A stretch of DNA of 64,000 nucleotides from Actinobacillus porcinus (GTDB lineage: Bacteria; Pseudomonadota; Gammaproteobacteria; Enterobacterales; Pasteurellaceae), in contig NZ_CABFKI010000005.1 of assembly GCF_901764995.1 (NCBI RefSeq), positions 118,118 through 182,117 of the forward strand, in the 5' to 3' direction. Under the pieces are notes generated by a model. The model saw nothing but the letters and a program-made list of their open reading frames with translations. It searched no databases and was not told the DNA's origin. Within the stretch, counting starts at the first letter, position 1, and each line of letters opens with the position of its first letter. The position numbers and the translations under genes were made by a program. This document shows positions 1 to 7,339 of the stretch, piece by piece.

Positions 1-205
1 TGCCTTGCAAAACATATTTACCGTCTTCTGAGACATATAAAATGCCTTGATCTGTCACCGCAGTTTTTAACCCCTTAATCGGTGATGATTTAACTTCAAC
101 CTGTTCTGCACCAAGTTGTTTTAAATTTTTAATAATCGCTGCGTCATCCGCAATGCTGTTCATGGAAATCATTGCCACTGAAAGTGCGGTTAATAATTTT
201 TTCAT
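1..205 (-). CDS. dsbC: Thiol:disulfide interchange protein DsbC, N-terminal part
   Basis: The frame opens with an ATG at 205 on the minus strand and runs off the window edge, so only about 68 residues are visible. They start with a secretion signal (MKKLLTALSVAMISMNSIA) and continue into a DsbC-type N-terminal dimerisation domain with the phrase SSPIKGLKTAVTDQGILYVS. DsbC is a periplasmic disulfide isomerase; the CXXC thioredoxin domain lies outside the window. It is divergent from prfB, and dsbC lies next to prfB in related Haemophilus genomes. An uptake signal sits within the signal-peptide codons (181-190). Identification rests on the N-terminus and context. Confidence 0.82.
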   Translation of the reverse strand, partial: MKKLLTALSVAMISMNSIADDAAIIKNLKQLGAEQVEVKSSPIKGLKTAVTDQGILYVSEDGKYVLQG

Positions 206-356
206 TTTGCGTTCCTAAAATAAGTCAGAAAGTTGAAATTATAGAGAGATTCATGGAGAGTGCAACTGATAACCGATTTTCTAGTAGAAAAAAAAGCGGA
301 AAACACCTATAATCACGCCTTATTTTTGACTTAATTTTGACGGTAAACAAACCAAA

Positions 357-1455
357 ATGTTTGAAATTAATCCAGTAAAAAACAAAATTGCCGATCTCGC
401 TGAACGCACAGCGGTGCTTAGGGGGTATCTTTGACTTCGATGCCAAAGTAGAACGATTGGAAGAAGTCAATGCCGAACTCGAACAACCTGATATTTGGAA
501 TGAACCTGAAAAAGCACAAGCTTTAGGAAAAGAACGTTCCGCCTTAGAAATCGTGGTCGATACCATTAAAAAACTCGATCAAGGATTAGAAGATGTGGAC
601 GGTTTGCTTGAACTTGCGATTGAAGGCGAAGACGAACAAACCTTTAATGAAGCTGTGGCGGAACTTGATGAATTAGAACAACGTCTTGCCATGTTGGAGT
701 TTCGCCGTATGTTTAGCGGTGAACATGATGCAGCGGATTGTTATGTGGATCTGCAGGCGGGTTCTGGCGGTACAGAAGCACAAGATTGGACGGAAATGCT
801 ATTGCGGATGTATTTGCGCTGGGCGGAAAGTAAAGGCTTCAAGGCGGAACTTATCGAAGTGTCTGATGGGGATGTGGCGGGATTAAAATCAGCAACTATC
901 AAAGTTTCAGGCGAATATGCCTTCGGTTGGTTACGTACGGAAACCGGTATCCATCGCTTAGTGCGTAAAAGCCCTTTTGACAGCAACAACCGCCGTCATA
1001 CATCTTTTGCCGCTGCGTTCGTTTATCCTGAAATTGATGACAATATTGAAATTGATATTAACCCTGCGGATTTGCGCATTGATGTTTATCGTGCTTCAGG
1101 CGCAGGCGGTCAGCATGTAAACAAAACCGAAAGTGCGGTGCGAATTACGCATATTCCAAGTGGTATCGTGGTGCAATGCCAAAACGGTCGTTCGCAACAT
1201 CAGAATAAAGATCAAGCCATGAAACAACTGAAAGCGAAATTGTTTGAAATGGAAATGATGAAGAAAAATGCGGAAAAACAAGCCATGGAAGAAAATAAAT
1301 CGGATATTGGCTGGGGAAGCCAAATTCGTTCTTATGTGCTTGATGATAGTCGCATTAAAGATCTTCGCACAGGTGTCGAAAACCGTAATACGCAAGCGGT
1401 ATTAGACGGCGATTTAGATAAATTTATCGAAGCCAGCTTAAAAGCCGGTTTATAG
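357..1455 (+). CDS. prfB: Peptide chain release factor 2 (programmed +1 frameshift)
   Basis: RF2 recognises UGA and UAA stops and triggers peptide release. Translation begins at ATG 357 ([10 protein letters not shown]), reads 25 codons to CTT 429-431, meets in-frame TGA at 432-434, and must shift +1 so that decoding resumes at 433; the product is 365 residues, the same as E. coli RF2. The classic frameshift site is intact: a Shine-Dalgarno-like AGGGGG at 420-425, then TAT CTT TGA C. The stop-codon-recognition tripeptide SPF (about residue 205) and the catalytic GGQ (about 250) are both visible. A reading that starts at 388 in the second frame is not the true start. lysS follows 18 bases after the stop, so the two are probably cotranscribed. 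Confidence 0.97.
420..434 (+). promoter_or_regulatory. RF2 autoregulatory frameshift element
   Basis: The AGGGGG Shine-Dalgarno-like tract, CTT slippery codon and TGA C weak stop context are arranged as in E. coli prfB. When RF2 is scarce the ribosome slips from CTT to TTT and completes RF2. Confidence 0.95.
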
Positions 1456-1473
1456 TAAAGAAAGGAAACCATA

Positions 1474-2979
1474 ATGTCAGAACAACAAACTCAAGAATTA
1501 GATCTTAATGGCGAAATGATCGCTCGCCGCGAAAAATTAGCCACATTACGTGCACGCGGTAATGCTTTCCCTAATACATTCCGCCGCGATGCTTATGCTA
1601 AAGATTTACATCAGCAATATGATGAAATTGATGCTGAAACCTTAAAAGAGCAAGATAATCAGGTTAAAGTCGCCGGGCGTATTATGCTCAAACGCGTGAT
1701 GGGCAAAGCGTCCTTTTTCACTATTCAAGATGTGACCGGTCAAATCCAACTTTACGTTGCACGCGATAACCTGGCTGAAGGCGTTTATAGCGATTACGTC
1801 AGCTTATGGGATTTAGGGGACATTGTTGGTGTGTCTGGTGCGTTATTTAAAACAAAAACAGGTGAATTAACTGTTCGCGCTTCAGAAGTGGAATTATTAA
1901 CCAAATCCCTTCGCCCATTACCCAACAAAGTGCAAGGTTTAACGGACCAAGAAACCCGCTATCGCCAACGCTATTTAGATTTAATTTCTAACGAAGAATC
2001 ACGCCGCACTTTTATGATCCGCTCTCAAGTGGTTTCAGGCATTCGTCAATTCTTCTTAGAGAAAAACTTTATCGAAGTAGAAACCCCAATGCTTCAAGTG
2101 ATTCCGGGCGGCGCAGCGGCAAAACCGTTCATTACGCACCACAACGCCTTAGACGTGGATATGTATTTACGTATCGCACCGGAGCTTTATTTAAAACGCT
2201 TAGTGGTGGGTGGTTTTGAGCGCGTTTTTGAATTAAACCGTAACTTCCGTAACGAAGGGGTTTCTGTTCGTCACAACCCTGAATTTACCATGATCGAATA
2301 CTACCAAGCTTATGCGGATTACCACGATTTAATGGACAATACGGAAGAATTACTACGTAAATTAGCCTTAGATATTTTAGGTACAACAACCGTGCCTTAT
2401 GGCGAATACGTGTTTGATTTCGGCAAACCGTTTGAGCGTATTACGATGCACGATGCTATCGTAAAATACGGCAACGGCATTACACGTGCAGACTTAGATA
2501 ACTTTGAAAAATCGGTAGAAATTGCCAAAGGTTTAGGTATTGAAATCCAAAAATCTTGGGGATTAGGCTCTGTGGTGAACGCCATTTTTGAAGAAGTGGC
2601 TGAACACCAATTAATTCAACCAACGTTCTTAATGGCACACCCGGCAGAAATTTCACCACTTGCACGCCGTAATGATGAAAACCCTGAAGTAACAGACCGT
2701 TTTGAATTATTCATCGGTGGACGTGAAATTGGTAACGGTTTCTCTGAATTAAATGACGCCGAAGATCAAGCAGAACGTTTTGACGCACAAGTTGCGGCTA
2801 AAGACGCCGGCGATGATGAAGCAATGTTTAAAGACGAAGACTTTGTGGTTGCCCTTGAACACGGCTTACCACCAACAGCAGGCGAAGGTTTAGGTATCGA
2901 CCGTTTAGCTATGATTTTTGCTAACGCCCCTTCAATTCGCGATGTCATCCTATTCCCAGCGATGAAACAAAAAGCGTAA
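1474..2979 (+). CDS. lysS: Lysyl-tRNA synthetase, class II
   Basis: Charges tRNA-Lys with lysine in the cytoplasm. The 501-residue protein is close to E. coli LysS (505). An N-terminal OB-fold anticodon-binding domain (about residues 60-150, with [10 protein letters not shown]) is followed by the class II catalytic core: motif 1 around [21 protein letters not shown], motif 2 around [16 protein letters not shown], and motif 3 in the C-terminal [10 protein letters not shown] ribosome site AAGGAAA precedes ATG 1474. It sits directly behind prfB, the usual arrangement, and ends at an inverted-uptake-signal terminator. Confidence 0.97.
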   Translation: MSEQQTQELDLNGEMIARREKLATLRARGNAFPNTFRRDAYAKDLHQQYDEIDAETLKEQDNQVKVAGRIMLKRVMGKASFFTIQDVTGQIQLYVARDNLAEGVYSDYVSLWDLGDIVGVSGALFKTKTGELTVRASEVELLTKSLRPLPNKVQGLTDQETRYRQRYLDLISNEESRRTFMIRSQVVSGIRQFFLEKNFIEVETPMLQVIPGGAAAKPFITHHNALDVDMYLRIAPELYLKRLVVGGFERVFELNRNFRNEGVSVRHNPEFTMIEYYQAYADYHDLMDNTEELLRKLALDILGTTTVPYGEYVFDFGKPFERITMHDAIVKYGNGITRADLDNFEKSVEIAKGLGIEIQKSWGLGSVVNAIFEEVAEHQLIQPTFLMAHPAEISPLARRNDENPEVTDRFELFIGGREIGNGFSELNDAEDQAERFDAQVAAKDAGDDEAMFKDEDFVVALEHGLPPTAGEGLGIDRLAMIFANAPSIRDVILFPAMKQKA

Positions 2980-2994
2980 AACTCAACAAAAACA

Positions 2995-3037
2995 AACCGC
3001 ACTTTTGAGATTCACATCGAAAGTGCGGTTAAATTTG
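2995..3037 (+). terminator. Inverted uptake-signal terminator after lysS
   Basis: AACCGCACTTTT (2995-3006) and AAAGTGCGGTT (3020-3030) form a stem, followed by AAATTT. It is the typical paired-USS terminator of this group. Confidence 0.7.
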
Positions 3038-3078
3038 GTGAATTTTAAAGCGAACAATCACAAATCTAAAATTAATGC

Positions 3079-3106
3079 TTGCAAGGTTTTTGAATCTTCG
3101 TATAAT
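3079..3106 (+). promoter_or_regulatory. Promoter of tRNA-Leu(CAA)
   Basis: TTGCAA (3079-3084), a 16-base spacer and a consensus TATAAT (3101-3106) stand about 38 bases before the tRNA. Confidence 0.7.
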
Positions 3107-3143
3107 GCATACCAATTCAACACACTTGATACTTACCAGTGAA

Positions 3144-3230
3144 GCCTGGGTGGCGAAATTGGTAGACGCAGCGGATTCAAAATCCGCCGCCCTTAAAAGC
3201 GTGTCGGTTCGAGTCCGACCCTAGGCACCA
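3144..3230 (+). tRNA. tRNA-Leu (anticodon CAA)
   Basis: An 87-nt class II tRNA with encoded CCA. The acceptor GCCTGGG pairs with CCTAGGC (one G-U), and the anticodon stem GCGGA/TCCGC frames the loop TTCAAAA with CAA at 3178-3180; a long variable arm is present. Its 3' end is the apparent attachment site of the remnant prophage that follows. TGATACTTACC upstream (3127-3137) is exactly complementary to GGTAAGTATCA downstream (3233-3243), giving an extended precursor stem. Confidence 0.97.
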
Positions 3231-3253
3231 CCGGTAAGTATCATGAATAAAAA

Positions 3254-3284
3254 GTCACTTGAAAAAGTGGCTTTTTTATTTGGC
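3254..3284 (+). terminator. Terminator of tRNA-Leu(CAA)
   Basis: AAGTCACTTGAAAAAGTGGCTT can fold into a stem of about 8 pairs and is followed by TTTTTA. The inverted copy near 6325-6352 has a base change that makes the stem perfect (GCCACTT/AAGTGGC). Confidence 0.65.
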
Positions 3285-3370
3285 AAAAGAAACTAAAACT
3301 CAATAAGTTACGTGCAGAATACTGCAATTATGTATATTTAATCACTAATATTGTTTACATGTCTTTACTG

Positions 3371-3402
3371 TTCATTTATGATCTGTTTAGATCATAAATG
3401 AA
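3371..3402. promoter_or_regulatory. 32-bp dyad upstream of integrase fragment
   Basis: TTCATTTATGATCT, a GTTT centre and AGATCATAAATGAA form 14-bp perfect arms. The position just before the integrase stub suggests an operator for a phage regulator or an excisionase site; the function is inferred. The same dyad is at 6201-6232. Confidence 0.55.
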
Positions 3403-3447
3403 GTTAATTTGTTCCAAAATTGTTCCAAAAATTTAAGGTAAAGAAAC

Positions 3448-3744
3448 ATGGCAACATTCAATAAAGTTAATGGTAAATGGCGCGTTCAAGTAAGAAAAAA
3501 AGGCATCACTAAGTCGGCATATTTTCGCACAAAAGCCGAAGCGCAAGCATGGGCCTATGACATAGAAAACAAAATACTGTCCAACGACTATTACAACAGA
3601 ACCCCTAACATCACATTTTCGGACTTACTTGACAAGTATATTAAAGAAGTTAGCGTGAATAGTGCAACCACTATTGCACAGGTGGCGACAGATCAAGCCT
3701 ATGACACATTAAGCCAACCTAAGCCTAAACTAGAAAATAAATAG
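3448..3744 (+). pseudogene. Phage tyrosine integrase, N-terminal fragment
   Basis: The first about 70 residues match the N-terminus of P2/HP1-type integrases: an AP2-like arm-binding part (NGKWRVQVRKKGITKSAYFRTKAEAQAWA) followed by the start of the core-binding SAM-like domain (FSDLLDKYIKEVSVN). The catalytic domain (R..HxxR..Y) is missing. After about codon 70 the sequence changes to a tail (TTIAQVATDQAYDTLS) that does not look like integrase and probably derives from another phage gene fused by deletion. ATG 3448 follows TTAAGGTAAAGAAAC, a plausible ribosome site. It cannot encode a working recombinase. Confidence 0.85.
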
Positions 3745-4158
3745 GTGGGCGGTCTCGTCAAAGGCTACGCCAACGGTGGTTATACCGGTGACGGTGGCAA
3801 ATATGAACCCAAAGGCATTGTGCACGGTGGGGAATATGTAATGACCAAAGCAGCCACATCGCGCCTTGGTACGCCATTATTGAACGCGTTGAATTATGGT
3901 AAAAATGCCGTACTTGCCACAGGGTTAGGGGTCAGCGTGGCAATGGCACAACCTATAAAAGTGGACGACCGCGCGCCATTGCGCCCAACGCAAACCCAAG
4001 CGGTGCAAGTGACCCAACCGATGAACATCACTATCGAAGTGAACGCGGCACAAGGGCAAGATGAAAAAGCCATCGCGCGCGAAATCGCCCGTCAACTGGC
4101 ACAAATTCAATATCAACAACAAGCCAAAGCACGGTCATCTTACCGAGACCGTGAATAA
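3745..4158 (+). pseudogene. Phage tail tape measure protein, C-terminal fragment
   Basis: The peptide GYANGGYTGDGGKYEPKG followed by IVHGGEYVMTKAATSRLG is the characteristic glycine-rich C-terminal motif of P2-like tape measure proteins. The rest is an alanine/glutamine-rich tail with coiled-coil character. It follows the TAG of the integrase fusion with no start codon of its own (first codon GTG, no ribosome site). Tape measure genes are normally over 2 kb, so more than 80 per cent is gone. A terminator follows at 4163-4185. Confidence 0.8.
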
Positions 4159-4162
4159 CAGG

Positions 4163-4185
4163 AAAAGGGCGTTTGCCCTTTTTTG
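4163..4185 (+). terminator. Terminator after tape measure fragment
   Basis: AAAAGGGCGTTTGCCCTTTTTT forms a GGGC/GCCC stem with flanking A/T pairs and a run of T. Confidence 0.75.
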
Positions 4186-4241
4186 TTGTCTATTTTAACG
4201 ATAATTGCTAGGATCAGCGAAAAAGGAAAAATGACGACAAC

Positions 4242-4727
4242 ATGTTTAAATATGATTTTATAACAACCCAAGATACTGACAGTGGCATATCTTATGTATC
4301 CGCTGATTTCAAAGTAGGTGATGTCACCTATATAGCAATTTTTTCTGATGATAAAGACACCTTGGATTTTTTAACAGAAAATCAAGAAATTGCCCCAATT
4401 ATTCAAAATAAAAAAATATATTCTTTCAAATTTGCCGTAAAAAGTTACATTGAACTAGGTCATGATGATTTATATGCACCACCTATAGATCATGATTTTG
4501 GAAAAAATGAAATTAAAGAGCTAAAAGAACATCTTGAAAGATTAATGTTAGAACATTATTTATTGTTTAAGCCAAATGGTTATGTATTTATTGCAGAACG
4601 CCCATCCTTAGCGCGAATGTATCGGAAAATGTGTTGCAAACCTAGTGTGCTTATGGCAGACTTTGTACCAATAATGGACTTAGGCGATGAGCAAGATTGT
4701 TTTATCGTGAAAACCCCAAACTATTAA
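4242..4727 (+). CDS. Hypothetical protein of the prophage remnant
   Basis: A 161-residue, acidic, AT-rich reading frame with no signal peptide or membrane segment and no family I recognise. It starts with MFKYDFITTQDTDSGISYVS, has a lysine/glutamate-rich helical stretch in the middle (about residues 85-105) and a CC pair late (RKMCCKPS). A GGAAAAATG upstream offers a ribosome site. It lies just behind the tape measure terminator and 10 bases before a 35-codon frame, so the two may be a small transcribed unit, perhaps a lysogeny cargo gene. It appears uninterrupted, unlike its neighbours. Confidence 0.55.
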   Translation: MFKYDFITTQDTDSGISYVSADFKVGDVTYIAIFSDDKDTLDFLTENQEIAPIIQNKKIYSFKFAVKSYIELGHDDLYAPPIDHDFGKNEIKELKEHLERLMLEHYLLFKPNGYVFIAERPSLARMYRKMCCKPSVLMADFVPIMDLGDEQDCFIVKTPNY

Positions 4728-4737
4728 GGAATGAATG

Positions 4738-4845
4738 ATGAAAAAAATGACTGCCGCTGAATTAAAACGAAAAAAATTAAATGAATTTCGTCAAGCCTAC
4801 CAAAAAGCCAAGGCTGAAGGAACTCAAAAGCCTGTTAAATCTTAA
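4738..4845 (+). CDS. Small basic 35-residue protein
   Basis: A short frame starting MKKMTAAELKRKKLNEFRQ, very rich in lysine, arginine and alanine and predicted helical. It begins 10 bases after the preceding hypothetical gene, with AAGGAATG as a ribosome site, and stops just before a perfect terminator (4851-4878). The tight spacing and own terminator argue that it is real; its function is unknown. Confidence 0.5.
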   Translation: MKKMTAAELKRKKLNEFRQAYQKAKAEGTQKPVKS

Positions 4846-4850
4846 AGCGC

Positions 4851-4878
4851 ATCCCCTGATTTTATCAGGGGATTTTTA
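4851..4878 (+). terminator. Terminator after the small basic gene
   Basis: ATCCCCTGAT and ATCAGGGGAT form a perfect 10-bp stem with a 3-base loop, followed by TTTTTAT. Confidence 0.85.
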
Positions 4879-4994
4879 TATCCCCAATAAACGTATCTTG
4901 CTTTTGTCTTTCTCTCTTTCACATTCCCCCACGCTCGCACCATTTTCCCAACCTTGCCAAAATGCCCTTAAATTTAACCGCACTTTAGGCATTT

Positions 4995-5309
4995 ATGACC
5001 GCAGATTTAAACCGCAGAATAGAAAACATCGTCCGCTTGGGTACCATTGCCGAAGTGGATTTTGCCCATGCTAAAGCCAAAGTAAAATCCGGTGGGATTT
5101 TAACGGATTGGTTGCCTTGGGTGACCGCTCGCGCGGGCAATGTGCGCACGTGGTCTGCGCCTAGCGTGGGCGAACAATGCGCGATTTTGGCGTCAAGCGG
5201 TGAACTGACTACCGCGGTTATTTTGGTGGGCATTTATACCCAAAATGCACCAAGCCATGCGCCTGACGAAAATGTGATTGATTTTCCTGACGGTGCGCGC
5301 GGTGTATAA
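4995..5309 (+). pseudogene. Phage baseplate assembly protein V, N-terminal half
   Basis: The 104 residues match the start of P2 gpV-type spike proteins: MTADLNRRIENIVRLGTIAE, a GGILTDWLPWVTARAG segment of the OB-fold, and VGEQCAILASSGELTTAVIL. Full-length gpV is about 200 residues; here a TAA at 5307 cuts it just after FPDGA. The glycine-rich trimeric spike is missing, so it cannot form a spike. The gene starts 5 bases after an uptake signal. Confidence 0.85.
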
Positions 5310-5310
5310 G

Positions 5311-5334
5311 CCCCTATGTTTAGGGGTTTAAAAT
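5311..5334. terminator. Convergent terminator between gpV fragment and hicB
   Basis: CCCCTA, TGTT, TAGGGG form a short GC stem followed by TTTAAAATTTT; it could serve either strand. Confidence 0.5.
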
Positions 5335-5733
5335 TTTATCTGAAGCGATTTTAGCTAAAAAATTACTGCGGTTTTTATATTCTTTATGAACCGCAACAAA
5401 ATCATCAATGCGTTTAATTAAATAACTAGGAAGCGTGATATTGATACGTTCAGCTTTGCCGAGAAAATGGCTAATATCAACGTCAACAACCCCAAAAAAC
5501 ATACCGTAATCGGTAAAATCAGGGTTATTACGATGATTTTCGATACTGGTTGGCAATGGAATCTCTTCGCCATCTTCAACTAATCCTTCAAGGTGAAATA
5601 CGATGGCTTCTTTGACATTTTTATATGCTTCTTCGAGAGTATCACCGGCAGAGAAGCACCCGGGAATGTCAGGGACAATAACGCCGTAAGCGTGAGTTTC
5701 GTCACCGGGTTCAATTGCAATTGGATATAACAT
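5320..5733 (-). CDS. hicB: HicB-family antitoxin
   Basis: The 137-residue protein has the HicB-like fold: N-terminal MLYPIAIEPGDETHAYGVIV leading to VPDIPGCFSAGDTLEEAYKN and KEAIVFHLEGL, then a C-terminal ribbon-helix-helix DNA-binding segment (INITLPSYLIKRIDDFVAVH). HicB neutralises the HicA mRNA interferase and represses the operon. A ribosome site AAAGGAC precedes ATG 5733. The partner hicA upstream (5760-5940) is frameshifted, so this looks like an orphan antitoxin. Confidence 0.88.
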   Translation of the reverse strand: MLYPIAIEPGDETHAYGVIVPDIPGCFSAGDTLEEAYKNVKEAIVFHLEGLVEDGEEIPLPTSIENHRNNPDFTDYGMFFGVVDVDISHFLGKAERINITLPSYLIKRIDDFVAVHKEYKNRSNFLAKIASDKILNP

Positions 5734-5759
5734 ATTTTGTCCTTTTAGGTATAGCAGGG

Positions 5760-5940
5760 CTATTTTAGCCCGGCTTGTTTAAGTATTGAAAGTTCAGTCC
5801 TTTTTTTAAATCCTTTTTAGGATGTGGCGCTGTTACTCGACCTTGTTTAGTTGATGTTTGAATTGATGATGGTTTCCACTTGTTGAAACTAAGAACCAAC
5901 CATCCGCTTCAATCATTTTAATTATGGTTTTACTATCCAC
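5760..5940 (-). pseudogene. hicA: HicA-family toxin, frameshifted
   Basis: A GTG start at 5940 behind AAGGGAG gives VDSKTIIKMIEADGWFLVST followed by SGNHHQFKH, the HicA fold with its catalytic histidine in the GNHHQFKH motif. The frame then breaks: one base is missing where CAT-CCA-ACT would be expected, so translation stops early at KVE. Restoring it gives TKQGRVTAPHPKKDLKKG, exactly the HicA C-terminal pattern, and a second single-base loss lies near 5797 before ILKQAGLK would follow. An upstream in-frame ATG at 6048 exists but has no HicA homology in the added part. The toxin is probably inactive. Confidence 0.8.
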
Positions 5941-6073
5941 ATCTTTATGCTCCCTTGCTGCTTTTGTGCGTATTGTACTTACCTTTAAGAATTTGCCAAT
6001 AAGTTTATATGTATTGTGTGTATTTTTTATTATCTTAAATTTAGTCATTTAATGACATAAAGTAGAGGTTATT

Positions 6074-6211
6074 ATGGAAACGATAAATCAAGAAATTTTA
6101 GAAAAACTCACCGCGCTTGAACAGATGTTAGCGCGCCATGCGCCGTTTCTCTTGATGATTGTTGCCATTTCTTATTCCTGTTTTTTGGGTGTAAATTATC
6201 TTCATTTATGA
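6074..6211 (+). CDS. Small single-span membrane protein (45 aa)
   Basis: A short frame from ATG 6074 with GAGGTT upstream: METINQEILEKLTALEQMLA, then a hydrophobic helix (FLLMIVAISYSCFLGV). It resembles small phage membrane proteins with a coiled N-terminus. Its last residues come from the right arm of the inverted repeat, so the original C-terminus may be lost. Confidence 0.45.
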   Translation: METINQEILEKLTALEQMLARHAPFLLMIVAISYSCFLGVNYLHL

Positions 6212-6388
6212 TCTAAACAGATCATAAATGAACAGTAAAGACATGTAAACAATATGAGTGATTAAATATACATAATTGCAATATTCTGCACGTAAGTTAT
6301 TGATTTTTAGTTGCTCTTGCCAAATAAAAAAGCCACTTTTTCAAGTGGCTTTTTATTCATGATACTTACCGGTGGTGCCTAGGGTCGG
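6193..6388 (-). repeat. Right arm of the 196-bp inverted repeat
   Basis: The reverse complement of 3215-3410, including the last 16 bases of tRNA-Leu(CAA) (complement at 6373-6388), the terminator hairpin and the 32-bp dyad (6201-6232). It is inverted, not direct, so it is not a normal attR. Confidence 0.88.
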
Positions 6389-6797
6389 CATTGTTATTTA
6401 GTATAATTCAATAAGTAATAGAAATTCGGTTCACTAAAAACGCAAATTTGAGCGTGGTAAACTTTTTGAAAGTTTTTTGATTTTAATCAATAAAAAAATG
6501 CATAATTTTGCATAAATCTGCGTAAAAAGATCTGAATGTAAAGATCTAAATCGCGCTAGATCTCGCTTGGTTGGATCGCCTTTTAAGATTTGCGTAAAAA
6601 CATGCACTTTTACTGTGCGGGCGAGGCGAGGCTTTGACTGCGATTTTTCAGACGTGGAATGCGTGAAAAATGGCGAAAAATAAAATTTCTACCTTTGTAT
6701 TATCTAGTAAGTTGATATAATACAATTAGGGAATAATTAATAATTTAAGGAAAAACAATACCTTATTTATTTAGAATAATTTTTATTACATCAAAAT
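6389..6797. other. Gene-less AT-rich stretch inside the remnant
   Basis: No credible gene was found on either strand. AGATCT occurs three times at close spacing (6528, 6542, 6558), TGCGTAAAAA occurs twice (about 6519 and 6593), and ATGCATAATTTTGCATAA is a partial dyad. These might be remains of a phage control region or origin; nothing proves it. Confidence 0.4.
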
Positions 6798-6827
6798 AAA
6801 AAGCACACCATTTATATAGTGTGCTTT
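6798..6827 (-). terminator. Terminator after baseplate J fragment
   Basis: AAAGCACACCATTTATATAGTGTGCTTT is a stem-loop; on the minus strand it is followed by TTTTATTTT, so it would end minus-strand transcription from the gpJ fragment. Confidence 0.7.
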
Positions 6828-6844
6828 GCGCTTCAAAAGTGCGG

Positions 6845-7085
6845 TTAACTTTCAAGAAGTTTATAGGGTTCAAACCGAATGACTTCTTGCACTATCCGTT
6901 AACGGTCGCACATCTTCCGCATTGAGCGTGGTTTTAACGGTGTTAATAAGCGTTTGATCCGCAACGCCTTTATCCACCGTAGAAAGCAACGTCACTTGCA
7001 CCTTTCCTGGGGGGGACTGGTGATATTGACGTCTTTCACCAAAGGCGATGCGGTCAATGCATGATATTTATAGCCTTTCAAGTGG
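6845..7085 (-). pseudogene. Phage baseplate assembly protein J, C-terminal fragment with frameshifts
   Basis: Three minus-strand frames together rebuild the end of a P2 gpJ-type baseplate protein: GYKYHALTASPLVKDVNITS, then (frame change at the run of G near 7010) VQVTLLSTVDKGVADQTLIN and TTLNAEDVRPLTD, then (second change near 6893) VQEVIRFEPYKLLES ending at TAA 6845. The order of motifs matches gpJ, whose conserved C-terminal phrase is AE.VRPLTD. At least two frameshifts and loss of the N-terminal three quarters make it dead. At about 7080 it abuts a plus-strand phage gene, marking a rearrangement joint. Confidence 0.75.
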
Positions 7086-7339
7086 CAAATTATCAAGGCG
7101 AAGCCAGTCGTTATATTACGGATTTTGCAGAAAAAGCCGGTATTACCAACCAAGCGGCAACACAACTGATTTTGCAACAGGCGGCAGGTTTGGAAAGATT
7201 GCAGGTTGAGCTTGCCAATCAACGCATGCGTAAATATGAGTTGAAAAAAGACGGTTTGAGCGAAACCGCAATACAGACCAATTTTGATGACATTATTCAA
7301 CAAATGAACCAGTTGGTGGAGACGTATCAAAATGGTTAA
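7085..7339 (+). pseudogene. Phage hypothetical protein, 5'-truncated
   Basis: From about 7085 the frame reads YQGEASRYITDFAEKAGITN and ends [12 protein letters not shown]. It is a helical, glutamine-rich phage-type protein of about 85 residues. The first residues (MIFIAF) are the antisense of the gpJ fragment, so the real 5' end was lost at the joint near 7080. It overlaps the next start by 8 bases, as in compact phage operons. I do not know its function. Confidence 0.5.

Larger units (their letters stand above)
3215..3410 (+). repeat. Left arm of a 196-bp inverted repeat (att-like end)
   Basis: This stretch starts in the last 16 bases of tRNA-Leu(CAA) and recurs as its reverse complement at 6193-6388; by eye about 8 of 196 positions differ. 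It holds the tRNA 3' end, a rho-independent hairpin (about 3254-3284) and a near-perfect 32-bp dyad (3371-3402). The left arm leads into an integrase fragment, so it looks like attL plus the integrase upstream region. Confidence 0.88.

Noticed and set aside
388..432. A prfB start at 388
   Set aside because: The 45 bases belong to the zero-frame leader of RF2 read in the wrong frame; ATG 357 with the +1 shift gives the conserved N-terminus.
225..566. A 113-residue minus-strand frame
   Set aside because: It overlaps the prfB start and dsbC-prfB promoter region, with no coding character.
5833..6048. HicA starting at ATG 6048
   Set aside because: The added N-terminal 36 residues do not resemble HicA, and AAGGGAG is placed for GTG 5940.
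7061..7084. ATG 7061 as a true phage gene start
   Set aside because: The first codons are antisense gpJ sequence; there is no ribosome site.
6992..7330. A 112-residue minus-strand frame
   Set aside because: Only its last about 20 residues are gpJ; the rest is antisense of a plus-strand phage gene.
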